In this document: positions 37,450 to 46,028 of the stretch, piece after piece
Layout: each line of letters starts with the position of its first letter
Numbering within the stretch: position 1 is the stretch's first letter
Source of the DNA: DASSCW01 sp036556325
GTDB taxonomy: Bacteria; Chloroflexota; Limnocylindria; QHBO01
Direction of reading: 5' to 3'
NCBI GenBank assembly: GCA_036556325.1
Contig: DATBJR010000043.1
Span: forward strand, 1 to 64,000
Length of the DNA: 64,000 bases
Notes under the pieces: generated by a model
The model's database searches: none
Told to the model about the DNA's origin: nothing
The model's input: only the letters and a program-made list of their open reading frames with translations
Program-made: the position numbers and the translations under genes

Positions 37450-38589
37450 ATGTCGATGTCCGCTGCCGCACGCCTTCTCCTGGCCGTCGTGCTCGCCGTC
37501 GCTGCGAGCGGCGCCGGGCTGCTCGATCGCGGCCTCGCGCTCGGCGCCGACTGCACGGTGAGCATCGGACCATCGGTCGACAAGGTCGACGGAGCCGCCG
37601 ATGGCCGCATCGGCCCCGGCTCGGTCGTCTGCCTGGCCGCGGGACAGCGCGGGAACCTGAAGCTCTTCAACCTGCGCGGCACCGCCGAGCGTCCGGTCGT
37701 GGTTCGCAACGAGGGCGGTCCGGTGACGATCAGCGGCACGAAGTTCGGCGACGGCGGGATCATCATCGGCGGCAGCTCGTTCCTGCGCCTGACCGGCAGC
37801 GGCACGACCCACCTCTGTGGCGCCGAGTACGACGCCACCGAGCAGCAGTGCGGGATCGCGATCGACGGTGCCAAGAAGGGCATCAAGATGGTCACCGACA
37901 AGGGAACGGTCCACGATCTCGAGATCGACCACGTCGCGGTGCTGCGTGTGTCACAGAAGGTGAAGACCCGCGGAATCCTGATCCATCCGCTGCCCGGCCA
38001 GGTCATCTCCGGCCTGCACATCCACCACAACTTCGTGACCAATACCCTGGCCGAGGGTATCTACCTCGGCAGCGAGCCGCACGGGCGGCCATTCGCCAGC
38101 CTCGCCAAGCTGGAGCGGGTGGAGGTCGACCACAACCTCGTCAAGGACGTCGGCTACGACGGCATCAAGGTCAAGGTCGCCATCGCCGATGTCTCCGTCC
38201 ACGACAACGTGATCCTCAACGCCGGCATCTCGCGGACTCCGGCGCACCAGGGCGGCATCAAGCTCGCCATGAGCGTCGGCGACTACTACAGCAACACCGT
38301 GGTCGGCGCGGTGGAGGGCATCCGGATGGGTCGGACGATCCCGAATGCCACCACCCGGTACTTCAACAACCTGGTGGCCGGCGTCGTGGACGTGGGCATC
38401 GAGGCCGATGAGACCGGTGCCCAGATCTTCAACAACATGGTGGTGAGCAGCGCCGGCGCCGGCATCCGCGCCACCGGCAGAGGCGCCTCGGTCTCGAAGA
38501 ATGTCGTGGTGGCGTCCGTGCTGCCGCTCGACGTGACGCGCGGAACCGCGACCGGCAACCTCGTTCTGCGACTGGATCAGGGCTCGTAG
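37450..38589 (+). CDS. Exported right-handed parallel beta-helix protein
   Basis: This is an exported protein of 379 residues. A signal peptide (to ~residue 34, before GADCTVSIG) precedes a pectate-lyase-like parallel beta-helix seen as regular coils such as VSGLHIHHNFVTNTLAEGIYLG-type units: IHHNFVTNTLAEGIYLGS, VEVDHNLVKDVGYDGIKV, VSVHDNVILNAG, YYSNTVVGAVEGIRMG, RYFNNLVAGVVDVGIEAD and IFNNMVVSSAGAGIRATG. Such proteins usually bind or cleave polysaccharides; no catalytic residues are evident. The ATG is chosen for the signal peptide and the promoter just upstream. It ends overlapping the convergent sulfotransferase gene by 13 bases. Confidence 0.8.
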   Translation: MSMSAAARLLLAVVLAVAASGAGLLDRGLALGADCTVSIGPSVDKVDGAADGRIGPGSVVCLAAGQRGNLKLFNLRGTAERPVVVRNEGGPVTISGTKFGDGGIIIGGSSFLRLTGSGTTHLCGAEYDATEQQCGIAIDGAKKGIKMVTDKGTVHDLEIDHVAVLRVSQKVKTRGILIHPLPGQVISGLHIHHNFVTNTLAEGIYLGSEPHGRPFASLAKLERVEVDHNLVKDVGYDGIKVKVAIADVSVHDNVILNAGISRTPAHQGGIKLAMSVGDYYSNTVVGAVEGIRMGRTIPNATTRYFNNLVAGVVDVGIEADETGAQIFNNMVVSSAGAGIRATGRGASVSKNVVVASVLPLDVTRGTATGNLVLRLDQGS

Positions 38590-39509
38590 CCGAAGCGCCG
38601 CAGCTCGCGGCGGCCCACCATTCCGAACCAGCGCCGGACCAGCGGGTGAACGCGGGATCGCCACCGATCCACGCTGCTGCGATCGAAGCCTGCCGCGGCG
38701 TGGCGGTCCTGCTCGAAGCTCGATCCCACGACCACGGTCTCTTCCAGCAGGCCCGGGTCGAACGGGATGCCGATGAAGTCGCAGACACCTCGCAGGGTGG
38801 CCTCGGGCTCGGTCACCAGGTCCTCGAAGCGGACGAGGCGGTAGCGCTCAGCCAGCGCCGCCGCGTGGCGGTGATGGAGGCGGGCGGCATCCAGCCAGAC
38901 CCGTGAGGTCTCGAGGACCTCGATCGGCGCCAGGATCGGGTCCAGCAGGCGGGCCGGAACGCCGGGCAGCCGCGCCTTCATGCCGCGCGTGCCGGCTTCG
39001 GAGCGAACGATGCGCGAGGCGTAGATCGCGCGCGGGTCTCGGAAGGTGTGGATGAAGCGCGCCTGCGGGAACCATTCGGCCAGCATGCCCAAGCCGTAGA
39101 TGTGGTCCGGCGTCTTCTCGCCCCGAATCGTCACCGGACGCGCTCCACATGCCTCCTCGACGTACAGCTCCAGGAGGAGGTCGAACAGCGCGCGCTCGCT
39201 GAGGTCGGTCGCCAGCAGGCGGGCGGTGAAGCGCTCACGTCCGACGTTGCGCCCCAGCCATGGCCAGAAGCGCGGGCCCAGCAGGTCGCGGACGACTGGA
39301 TCGAGCAGGGCGGCCCGGTCGTCGGCCGGCGCGGCCCTGGCGCGCTCCAGTTTCCGGTCGAGCTTCAGGCGACGCGCCGATTTGAGGAAATGCGTCTCCG
39401 ACGCCAGGCAGACCTGCGGCGATCGGTTCAGCACATGGCGCAGCAGGGTCGAGCCCGTTCGCGGGCTGCCGACGATGAAGAGCTGGCGGGCTCCGCCGTC
39501 CGGTTCCAT
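38577..39509 (-). CDS. Sulfotransferase (PAPS-dependent, Sulfotransfer_3 type)
   Basis: This 310-residue protein has the PAPS 5'-phosphosulfate loop FIVGSPRTGSTLLRHVL near its start and the 3'-phosphate site FIHTFRDPRAIYASRIVRS at about residue 165-185, followed by YRLVRFEDLVTEPEATLRGVCDFIG. It would move sulfate from PAPS to a hydroxyl of a glycan or other acceptor. The ATG is chosen because the phosphosulfate loop starts about ten residues in; the open frame extends upstream without homology. It follows another sulfotransferase gene by 14 bases in the same direction. Confidence 0.88.
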   Translation of the reverse strand: MEPDGGARQLFIVGSPRTGSTLLRHVLNRSPQVCLASETHFLKSARRLKLDRKLERARAAPADDRAALLDPVVRDLLGPRFWPWLGRNVGRERFTARLLATDLSERALFDLLLELYVEEACGARPVTIRGEKTPDHIYGLGMLAEWFPQARFIHTFRDPRAIYASRIVRSEAGTRGMKARLPGVPARLLDPILAPIEVLETSRVWLDAARLHHRHAAALAERYRLVRFEDLVTEPEATLRGVCDFIGIPFDPGLLEETVVVGSSFEQDRHAAAGFDRSSVDRWRSRVHPLVRRWFGMVGRRELRRFGYEP

Positions 39510-39523
39510 CGCCCGTCTCGCGG

Positions 39524-40249
39524 CTAGATGTAGGCCCGCAGGTATCGCCAGTAGAGGCGGGCGAAGAAGCTGAAGATCGCGTACTGGATCCGGTGGGTGC
39601 GGGTCGGCGGCCGGACGCGCCATGCCGCCGGGAACTCGTAGCCCCAGCGCTCCATGTAGGGGCCCATCACCCGTCGCGCGCGGCGGATGGCCCGCGGCGA
39701 GTAGTAGCTCGCGAAGTCGCGGTCTCGGCGTCCGGTGCGGTTGACCACCGGCAGCGGCCGGACCGGCTCCACCCCGATGCGGCGCAGCGCCTCGGCGAAG
39801 TCATCGGCCAAGCGCTCGAAGCGCATCACATAGCCGAACCGCTCGTGGGAGAGGCTGGCCCAGGTGTCGTGCGGGAATTGGTAGAACTTCAGGAAGAAGG
39901 TCGAGAAGTCGGCGTCCTCGCCGGCGACGTAGCGGAACATGGCCCGATCGCGGAGGCCATTCAACAGGCGCTGGTGCTTCGGGGCCCGGTCGGGATCGGT
40001 CCGCCGCGAGTTATGGTCGGTCTTGAGCTTGAAGTAGAGGCTGACCGCGTCATCGAGCGGGTTGCGGATGCTCGAGAAGACGAAGTAGGTCTTCTCGTCC
40101 GGCGTCGCCTTGCGCAGGAACTCGTCGTAGGTGGCGTGCTTGTGCAGAATGGGCCGGGCGCCGTAGACATCGCGCAGCTCGCGACGGACCGCCGTCGAGC
40201 CGGTGCGCGGCAGCTCGACGAAGACGAAGCGGTGCTCATGGCTGATCAT
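39524..40249 (-). CDS. Sulfotransferase family 2 (carbohydrate sulfotransferase-like)
   Basis: This protein of about 241 residues opens with FVFVELPRTGSTAVRREL, the phosphosulfate loop, and has YFVFSSIRNPLDDAVSLYFKLK, the 3'-phosphate site of the Sulfotransfer_2 family, then YVMRFERLADDFAEALRRIG. The family includes enzymes that sulfate cell-surface sugars. A GTG at 40252 is one codon upstream, and an extended TGGTAAGGT box ends nine bases before that GTG, so either start could be used, possibly leaderless. With the next gene it makes a two-gene sulfotransferase unit. Confidence 0.85.
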   Translation of the reverse strand: MISHEHRFVFVELPRTGSTAVRRELRDVYGARPILHKHATYDEFLRKATPDEKTYFVFSSIRNPLDDAVSLYFKLKTDHNSRRTDPDRAPKHQRLLNGLRDRAMFRYVAGEDADFSTFFLKFYQFPHDTWASLSHERFGYVMRFERLADDFAEALRRIGVEPVRPLPVVNRTGRRDRDFASYYSPRAIRRARRVMGPYMERWGYEFPAAWRVRPPTRTHRIQYAIFSFFARLYWRYLRAYI

Positions 40250-40261
40250 CACGGCGGCGTC

Positions 40262-40270
40262 ACCTTACCA
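40262..40270 (-). promoter_or_regulatory. Extended -10 box TGGTAAGGT for the sulfotransferase pair
   Basis: On the minus strand TGGTAAGGT ends nine bases before the GTG at 40252 and twelve before the ATG at 40249, suggesting a leaderless or very short-leader transcript. Confidence 0.4.
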
Positions 40271-40315
40271 TCGGCCCCGGGTTGCGACGGATGCGAGCCG
40301 ATGGCGCCGTCCGCC

Positions 40316-40321
40316 TACAAT
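40316..40321 (+). promoter_or_regulatory. -10 box TACAAT for tRNA-Pro
   Basis: TACAAT, five of six bases matching TATAAT, ends eight bases before the mature 5' end of the tRNA. No good -35 box lies at 16-18 bases upstream. Confidence 0.5.
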
Positions 40322-40329
40322 GACGCGCC

Positions 40330-40406
40330 CGGGGCGTAGCGCAGCCTGGTAGCGCACCTGCTTTGGGAGCAGGAGGTCGCCCGTTCGAATCGGGCCGCCC
40401 CGACCA
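40330..40406 (+). tRNA. tRNA-Pro (anticodon TGG)
   Basis: A complete 77-base cloverleaf can be drawn. The acceptor stem CGGGGCG pairs with CGCCCCG; the D-stem is GCGC/GCGC; the anticodon stem CCTGC/GCAGG holds the loop TTTGGGA with anticodon TGG; the T-arm is GCCCG-TTCGAAT-CGGGC; the variable loop is AGGTC. The 3' CCA is encoded. It reads proline codons CCA and, with wobble modification, the other CCN codons. Confidence 0.97.
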
Positions 40407-40439
40407 TCGCCTGGTCACCCAGCGCCGGGAGATAGCCCG

Positions 40440-41405
40440 ATGATCTCCGCGACCGCGTTCCTCGTCGCCTTCGTCGCGGCCATCTTCCTCACCCCGGTCG
40501 TGCGTGGCGTGGCGCGCAATGCGGGCCTGCTCGATCAGCCCGGCGGTCGGAAGGTGCACGCGATCGCCGTGCCGCGGCTCGGCGGCTTCGCGATCGCCAC
40601 GGCCTTCTACCTCGGCATCGCGGTGGCGCTGGTCGTGGCCCGCGCCATCTTCGGCCGGCGCATCGACATCGAAACCGGCCACCTGGCCGCCATCCTGGCT
40701 GGCGTCGCCCTGATCGCCGGCCTGGGCCTCATGGACGACCTGCAGAGCATGCGAGCGCGCGTGAAGCTCGGCGCCCAGATCGTCATCGTGCTGGCCATCT
40801 ACGGCCTGGGGCTGTCCATCGATCGCCTCGACGGCCCGTGGGGCTCGCTGCAGCTCAGTTGGTGGGCGTCGCTGCCGCTCACGCTGCTCTGGATGGTGGC
40901 GATCATCAACGCCATGAACCTCATCGACGGGCTGGACGGGCTGGCGGCCGGGGTGGCGCTCATCGGCCTCGCCGCCTTCCTGGGGGTCGCGCTGGTCCAC
41001 GGCGGCTCGAATCCGGTGCAGGTCGTGCTGGGTGCCGCCGCGGGGGGTGTGCTGGGCTTCCTGCGCTTCAATCTGCCGCCGTCGACGATCCATATGGGCG
41101 ACTCGGGCTCGATGCTGCTGGGGTTCGTCCTCGGCGCCGCGGCGATCACCGTGACCCAGGCCGGCCGGCACGGCATCCCGCCGTGGGTTCCGCTGCTGAT
41201 CCTGGCGTTGCCGCTGGCCGACACGCTGCGGGTCATGGTCATGCGGCTGCTGGCCGGGCACCCCGTCTTTCGCCCTGATCGGCGTCACGTGCACCATCGC
41301 CTGCTGCGGCTGGGCATCTCGCAGGGGAGCGCCACGCTGGTGCTGTGGGCGGCCTCTGCGCTGCTGGCGGCGGTCGGGGTGCTGCTCGCCGCGCTGGCGA
41401 GCTAG
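40440..41405 (+). CDS. Undecaprenyl-phosphate sugar-1-phosphate transferase (WecA/TagO family)
   Basis: This polytopic membrane enzyme transfers a sugar-1-phosphate (GlcNAc-1-P in WecA and TagO) to undecaprenyl phosphate and so starts a surface polymer. The 321-residue protein has about ten helices. Family motifs are present: GRKVHAIAVPRLGG, LGLMDDLQSM (metal-binding Asp pair), IINAMNLIDGLDGLAAG, STIHMGDSGSMLLG and the cytoplasmic DRRHVHHRLLRLG, which is the WecA/TagO form rather than MraY. It starts 33 bases after the tRNA. Its stop shares a CTAG with the convergent LCP gene, the enzyme class that attaches finished polymers to peptidoglycan. Confidence 0.92.
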   Translation: MISATAFLVAFVAAIFLTPVVRGVARNAGLLDQPGGRKVHAIAVPRLGGFAIATAFYLGIAVALVVARAIFGRRIDIETGHLAAILAGVALIAGLGLMDDLQSMRARVKLGAQIVIVLAIYGLGLSIDRLDGPWGSLQLSWWASLPLTLLWMVAIINAMNLIDGLDGLAAGVALIGLAAFLGVALVHGGSNPVQVVLGAAAGGVLGFLRFNLPPSTIHMGDSGSMLLGFVLGAAAITVTQAGRHGIPPWVPLLILALPLADTLRVMVMRLLAGHPVFRPDRRHVHHRLLRLGISQGSATLVLWAASALLAAVGVLLAALAS

Positions 41406-42949
41406 CCCTCGGGCCCGAGGGACCGCGAGGCCAGGTACCAGCCCTGCAGGCTGTCCGCGCCGAAGAGCCGGCGCATCAGGCGGCGGATGTCGTCGCGGCG
41501 CGGGGTGAGGACGTAGGTGGCATTCAGGTCCGCCGGCGGATCGACGTAGCGCGGCACGCCCAGCACCACCCGCTTGATGTCCGGGCCGGTGATGAGCGGC
41601 AGCAGGGAGGCAAGGTCGCCGGCCTTGTCGCGCGGGAAGTCGGTGTGGACCGTGGCCCCCACCGCCTGCAGCGTGCGCGGCAGCTCGAAGAAGAGGTCGA
41701 GCTTCGCGAACTCGCGCCGCAGCTCCAGCAGGACCTGCTGTTGCCGATCGGCGCGCATGAAGTCGGTCAGCACTTCAACCGTGCCGTCGGGGAGCGTCAG
41801 CGTGCCCTTTCGCGCGCGTGCGTAGGCGAGGGCATGGATGCCGTCGTACTCGGCACAGCCCGGCTTCAGGACGATGCCGCGCTTGTAGCTGGTCCAGGTG
41901 TCGCCGGGCCCCTGGTAAGTGGGATCGTCGAGCGTCCCGTTCAGGCACAGCCGCAGGGGGCCGACCGCGTCGATGAGGTGGGTGAAGCCCTCGAGGTCGA
42001 TGGTGGCGTAGTACTGGATATCGATCCCCAGGTAGAGGCCCACTGTTCGTTCGAGGGTCCGCAGGCCACAGGCGACTCCATCGGCGGCCGGCATGTCCGG
42101 GCACCAGCGGGCCGGGTCGTTGCCCGCCTCGGTCGACAGCGCGTTGATCTTGTTGGGGTAGAGACCGTCGGGATAGACGCTGCGATCGGGTAGCGGCGTC
42201 ATCACCGTGTCGCGCGGGACCGAGATCATGGCCGCCGTCTTGGCCACCGGATCGACGCTCACCGCCAGGATGGTGTCGGTCAGCGCCTCGTCCCGACCCG
42301 GGCCGCTGTCGATGCCGAGCAGCAGGAAGTTGATGCGCTCGGTCCCGTTCCACGCGTACTCCGGCCGGTTTAGGGGTCCGCCGTTCCCGAGACCGTGCCC
42401 GTCGCCCTCGCTGCTTCCCTGGCCGCCGAAGACGTCGCCCAGGGTGCTGTTGATCTCCGTCAGCAGCAGGCCCGCCCAGGCATGCATCACGATGGTGACC
42501 GCCATCATGACCGCCACCACGGCCAGCGTGCCGGCCCGGCGGGCCGAGGGAAGCTGGAGCCGGGCGCGGGATGCCACCGCATCGGCCGATGCGGACGCGG
42601 CGTGCACAGGGAACGCCGTCTCGCGCTGCCCGGTCGCTGTGGGCCGCGCCAGGCCGACCTGCCCGATCGCCAGCAGCCGCCACGCGAGCAGCGCCGCGTC
42701 GAGCACCACCAGCGCGGTCAAGAACGTGGCCGACAGGACGCTGTTCAGCACCTGCGAGCCGCCCGCCAGCAGCATCCCCAGCGCGACCAGGATGAGCAGC
42801 GCCACCGGCAGCGCAAACAGCGCGGCGAGGCGGCGACTGCCGGCGTAGGCCTGTCCGAGCCCCGGGAAGAGGAACGACAGGAACGCCGCCAGCGCGGGAT
42901 GGCGAGAGCTCCGCGATTCGATCATCGACACCAAAACGCCGCGGGCCAT
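41402..42949 (-). CDS. LytR-CpsA-Psr (LCP) family cell-wall polymer ligase
   Basis: LCP enzymes move a lipid-linked glycopolymer onto peptidoglycan outside the membrane. This protein of about 515 residues has an unusual N-terminal region with three or four hydrophobic helices (AFLSFLFPGLGQAYAG, ALFALPVALLILVALGML, LTALVVLDAALLAW, AVVAVMMAVTIVMHAW) before the LCP domain from NFLLLGIDSGPGRDEALTDTILAV. The pyrophosphate-binding arginines appear in ISVPRDTVM and LAYARARKG, and MRADRQQQVLLELRREF is typical. A GTG at 42970 and an ATG at 42925 are alternative starts. It shares its stop bases with the TagO-like gene. Confidence 0.9.
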   Translation of the reverse strand: MARGVLVSMIESRSSRHPALAAFLSFLFPGLGQAYAGSRRLAALFALPVALLILVALGMLLAGGSQVLNSVLSATFLTALVVLDAALLAWRLLAIGQVGLARPTATGQRETAFPVHAASASADAVASRARLQLPSARRAGTLAVVAVMMAVTIVMHAWAGLLLTEINSTLGDVFGGQGSSEGDGHGLGNGGPLNRPEYAWNGTERINFLLLGIDSGPGRDEALTDTILAVSVDPVAKTAAMISVPRDTVMTPLPDRSVYPDGLYPNKINALSTEAGNDPARWCPDMPAADGVACGLRTLERTVGLYLGIDIQYYATIDLEGFTHLIDAVGPLRLCLNGTLDDPTYQGPGDTWTSYKRGIVLKPGCAEYDGIHALAYARARKGTLTLPDGTVEVLTDFMRADRQQQVLLELRREFAKLDLFFELPRTLQAVGATVHTDFPRDKAGDLASLLPLITGPDIKRVVLGVPRYVDPPADLNATYVLTPRRDDIRRLMRRLFGADSLQGWYLASRSLGPEG

Positions 42950-42992
42950 CCGCGCGTTGCGCGGCTGCACCCATTCTCTGGGCGGGAGGGGC

Positions 42993-43001
42993 AGTCTACC
43001 A
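42993..43001 (-). promoter_or_regulatory. Extended -10 box TGGTAGACT for the LCP gene
   Basis: On the minus strand TGGTAGACT precedes the LCP gene; the transcript would begin near 42986, 16 bases before the GTG at 42970. Confidence 0.45.
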
Positions 43002-43100
43002 CTGGGTGCTCGCTCGGTCGGCGAGCGGACTTAGACCATCTTTGTGGTGCCCGCGCGCGACGCCGTGGGTACTACGGTTCGGTTCGGTGCACTGGTACCT

Positions 43101-43130
43101 TTGCGGCCCTTCGGATGGGACCCTTAGACT
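43101..43130 (+). promoter_or_regulatory. Promoter TTGCGG-18-TAGACT for the diguanylate cyclase gene
   Basis: TTGCGG (43101-43106) and TAGACT (43125-43130) are 18 bases apart. The leader to the GTG at 43191 is about 54 bases and contains an AGGA site. The whole 42971-43190 gap between the divergent genes holds this promoter, the LCP promoter and a GGTAC...GTACC inverted repeat. Confidence 0.45.
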
Positions 43131-43190
43131 AGCCGCGGTCGGTGCCGAGCGGCTGCCCCGTCAACGTCCCACCCCATCCATCAGGACGAC

Positions 43191-44810
43191 GTGCCACCAG
43201 AGCTCATCTTCCTCATCGTCAGCGCAGCCGTAGCCGTCCTGCTGGGGGCCGGCGCGGTGGTGGCTGCGCTCCGCAGCCGGCGCGCGGCCGAGGCGGCGGG
43301 CGACCAGTTGCAGCTTCCCGACGCCGCCCCTCAGCCCGACAAGTACGACGGTGGTGCCGGCGAAGTCGAGCGGCGCAGCCGCCGAAGCTACGCCACGGCC
43401 GTGCGCGTCCTCTGGTGGGTGTCGATTGCCGGCGTCCTGATCGGCGTCGGCCTGTCGGATGCGTACGACGCCTCGCAGGCGGGCATCTATGCCGTGGGCG
43501 CGGTGGCGGTCGGCGCCGTGGTGCTGCTGCACGACCTGCTGCCGGAGCGCTTCCGCACCGCGCCGGTCGTGACCATCGAGATCCTGCTGGCCCTTGGCCT
43601 GACCACGGCCCTGGTGGCCCTCACCGACTTCGGCACGTCGCCGTTCGCCTTCGGCTACAACCTGGTGGCAGTGGCGGTTGCGCTGGCGCTGGGCGGGCCG
43701 ATGGCGCTGGTCGTGGCCGCGCTGGCGACCCTGGCCTACCTCGGCGTGCTGGCCGTCGACCCGTCGCTGCCGCAGTACGGCACCGCCGACCTGCTGCGCT
43801 TCGGCCTGCAGATCGGCTCCATCTGGCTGCTGGCCTACGTGGCCGGCGTGTTCGCGTCTGGCGAGCGGCGGATGCGGGCGCGCGTCCTCCAGATGTCACG
43901 CACCGACGAGCTGACCGGGCTCTACAACCGTGGGCAGCTGTTCCCGACGCTCGAGGAGGAGGTCCAGCGCACGCGGCGCAGCGAGCGCGGCTTCTGCCTG
44001 CTGATGATCGACCTGGACGGCCTGAAGGCCGTCAACGATTCCTATGGCCATCATCGTGGTGACGAGGTGCTGCGCCAGCTCGGCAACGTCTTCCGCCACT
44101 CGATCCGGCTGGTCGACACCGCCTACCGCTACGGTGGCGACGAGTTCCTGGTGCTGCTGCCGGAGACCGACTTCGCCGGCGCCTTCGTGGTGGCCGAGAA
44201 GATTCGGATGGGGGCCGAGGAGATCGGCCTGGTGGCAGGCGGTGGCGAGCTGCTGACAAGCGTCAGCATCGGCCTGGTGTCATGCCCGGAGGACGGGACC
44301 AGCGTCGAGGAGCTGATGATCGCGGCCGACCGGGCCATGTACCAGGCCAAGTCACTCGGCAAGAACCAGGTGAGCGGCAATCCGCGCCCACGACGGCTGG
44401 TCTACAGCCCCGACGGCGACGCCGCCGCCCCTCGGCCTGAGGCTCCCTCCGCCCCGGCGGTGACAGCGGAGCGATCCGCTCCCGAGGCCGCCGAGGCGGC
44501 AGCGATCAGCGTCGAGCCGGAGCCCGTCGCCGCCGCTGGTCCGATCCCGATGGGGCCGATCGTCAGCGAAGGCGCACCGGTCCAGGCCGAGGTTGCGCCG
44601 CCGGCGGTCGAGGTTGCGCCAGCGCCGGTAGCCGCTACGACGGGTGCGCCGGCTGCCACTGCAGAGGGTGGCGACGAGGATGAGGCCGATCCCAGCGAGG
44701 TCCGGCGGCAGATCGCAGCGGCGCGTCGCAACATGGACCCGGACCACCAGATCCGGCGCGCGATGGACGCGTTCCTCTCGCCGACGCGCCCGAACGACCC
44801 GCCGAACTAG
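43191..44810 (+). CDS. Membrane-bound diguanylate cyclase (GGDEF)
   Basis: This 539-residue protein should make cyclic di-GMP from two GTP. The N-terminal ~225 residues hold about six or seven membrane helices with no known sensor motif. The GGDEF domain runs from SRTDELTGLYNRGQLFPTL, through LLMIDLDGLKAVNDSYGHHRGDEVL, to an exact GGDEF at residues 315-319 (RYGGDEFLVLLPE). The inhibitory I-site RxxD (Arg306 to Asp309, RLVD) is kept, so product feedback is likely. After ~residue 400 comes an Ala/Pro/Glu-rich, probably disordered tail of ~140 residues ending in a short charged helix. No EAL or PilZ partner is in the window. The start is GTG. Confidence 0.93.
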   Translation: MPPELIFLIVSAAVAVLLGAGAVVAALRSRRAAEAAGDQLQLPDAAPQPDKYDGGAGEVERRSRRSYATAVRVLWWVSIAGVLIGVGLSDAYDASQAGIYAVGAVAVGAVVLLHDLLPERFRTAPVVTIEILLALGLTTALVALTDFGTSPFAFGYNLVAVAVALALGGPMALVVAALATLAYLGVLAVDPSLPQYGTADLLRFGLQIGSIWLLAYVAGVFASGERRMRARVLQMSRTDELTGLYNRGQLFPTLEEEVQRTRRSERGFCLLMIDLDGLKAVNDSYGHHRGDEVLRQLGNVFRHSIRLVDTAYRYGGDEFLVLLPETDFAGAFVVAEKIRMGAEEIGLVAGGGELLTSVSIGLVSCPEDGTSVEELMIAADRAMYQAKSLGKNQVSGNPRPRRLVYSPDGDAAAPRPEAPSAPAVTAERSAPEAAEAAAISVEPEPVAAAGPIPMGPIVSEGAPVQAEVAPPAVEVAPAPVAATTGAPAATAEGGDEDEADPSEVRRQIAAARRNMDPDHQIRRAMDAFLSPTRPNDPPN

Positions 44811-44832
44811 CCGTTCCGCTCTTGGCGGCGGC

Positions 44833-45966
44833 TCAGTGCTCCTTGACGGTGGTGTAGAGCGGCAGAATCTCGCGCCACACGACGCCGGGTGGCAGGACCA
44901 CGGTGTCGCCGCCGTGGAGGTACGTCCATCGCGTCCGGCTCTGCGCCGTCGGCCGCGACCAGTGCACGGCGATCGCCCGCCCGGCGACGTACAGCGTGGC
45001 ACGCCCCTCGCCGACGAGGTGGTGGTAGCGACGGGGATAGCCGCCCGGGTCGTGCGGGCCGTAGACGATGTCCTCGCGGACGTACTGGACCATGACGCTG
45101 GTGGCCGCCAGCACTCGATGGGTGCCGGCGTCGACATGCTCCTGGCCGGCATCGTTGCGGCGCCACGCGTCCAGCTGGGCATCCCACTCCCAGCCGAAGT
45201 TCCAGAAGCTGTTGGTGAAGAACTGGACGTGCGCCACGGGCCGGCCGGCGGGCAGCTTCACGTCGGGCTCGAAGCGGAACGGAGCCCGCAGGTCGCCGGT
45301 ACGGGCCGCCAGCCGGTCGATCGCCTGGTTGTGCCCGAAGTCGTTGCGGACCTTCTGCAGGTCGGCGTAGAGATTGTGGGGTGCTGGCCGGTCGTGGCTG
45401 CGCAGGTAGTACGGCCATTGGCCGGTGATGCCGTTGATGTACGGCAGGTGCGCCGCGTGGTAGCGCCGCACGCCCTCTCCACCGGCGCCGAACATGAACG
45501 GCAGCACGTGCATGTCCTGCCACAGGTCGATGCTGTAGTAGCGACCGGATCGTACCGGGCCGACGAGCCCATCGGCCTTGCGGCAGAGGTAGATGCCGGT
45601 GAAGCGCGTGACGTCACCCTCGACGGTGGCCTCCACCACCATGTCCGCCAGGCCCAGGTTCGTCACCGGGCGCGCCAGCGGATGGTTCTCGATCTGGACC
45701 GCCAGGGCCGGGCGCTTGAGCCGATGCCGATCCGTCAGCGCCAAGCCGTCGAGCGGGCACCGGGCTGCCGGCTCGGGCGTGGCGCTCGGCGTCGGCGCCG
45801 GACTGGGGGTTGCCGATGGCGTCGGGGACGGCTTGGCGACGCTTGGCAGCGGCGTGGGGATCGGTGAGGGCGGCCCCGTGAACGCCAGCCAGCCTCCCCC
45901 CACGATCGCGAGCAGGAGGACGGCTGCGGCGCCGAGCATGGCGGGCCGTGACCGCAGCAGGTCCAT
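44833..45966 (-). CDS. DUF3048 domain protein (YerB-like), membrane-anchored
   Basis: This 377-residue protein has an N-terminal membrane anchor (~residues 9-30), a Pro/Ser/Thr-rich linker to ~67, then the DUF3048 core: ALAVQIENHPLARPVTNLGLADMVVEATVEGDVTRFTGIYL, VGPVRSGRYYSIDLWQDM and, at the end, GEGRATLYVAGRAIAVHWSRP. The family (B. subtilis YerB) is extracytoplasmic and uncharacterised. There is no lipobox Cys, unlike YerB. The short insert TGITGQWPYYLRS-type region is unremarkable. A TAGGAT box ends nine bases before the ATG. It is divergent from the Cys/Met enzyme gene. Confidence 0.88.
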   Translation of the reverse strand: MDLLRSRPAMLGAAAVLLLAIVGGGWLAFTGPPSPIPTPLPSVAKPSPTPSATPSPAPTPSATPEPAARCPLDGLALTDRHRLKRPALAVQIENHPLARPVTNLGLADMVVEATVEGDVTRFTGIYLCRKADGLVGPVRSGRYYSIDLWQDMHVLPFMFGAGGEGVRRYHAAHLPYINGITGQWPYYLRSHDRPAPHNLYADLQKVRNDFGHNQAIDRLAARTGDLRAPFRFEPDVKLPAGRPVAHVQFFTNSFWNFGWEWDAQLDAWRRNDAGQEHVDAGTHRVLAATSVMVQYVREDIVYGPHDPGGYPRRYHHLVGEGRATLYVAGRAIAVHWSRPTAQSRTRWTYLHGGDTVVLPPGVVWREILPLYTTVKEH

Positions 45967-45975
45967 CGGCCGCCC

Positions 45976-45981
45976 ATCCTA
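45976..45981 (-). promoter_or_regulatory. -10 box TAGGAT for the DUF3048 gene
   Basis: TAGGAT on the minus strand ends nine bases before the ATG at 45966. Both genes of this divergent pair thus have a -10 box nine bases from the start codon. Confidence 0.45.
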
Positions 45982-46010
45982 GCCGAGTCGGCGGTGGGGC
46001 CGAGGGCCCC

Positions 46011-46019
46011 TGCTAGACT
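46011..46019 (+). promoter_or_regulatory. Extended -10 box TGCTAGACT for the PLP enzyme gene
   Basis: TGCTAGACT ends nine bases before the ATG at 46029, so the mRNA should have at most a few leader bases. No ribosome site is present between them, which supports leaderless translation. Confidence 0.5.
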
Positions 46020-46028
46020 CGGCCGGTC

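Noticed and set aside
43068..43098. GGTAC...GTACC inverted repeat with GGTTCGGTTCGG between arms
   Set aside because: Arms are only five bases with a ~20-base loop; such repeats are common by chance in this composition. Not called as an operator or terminator.
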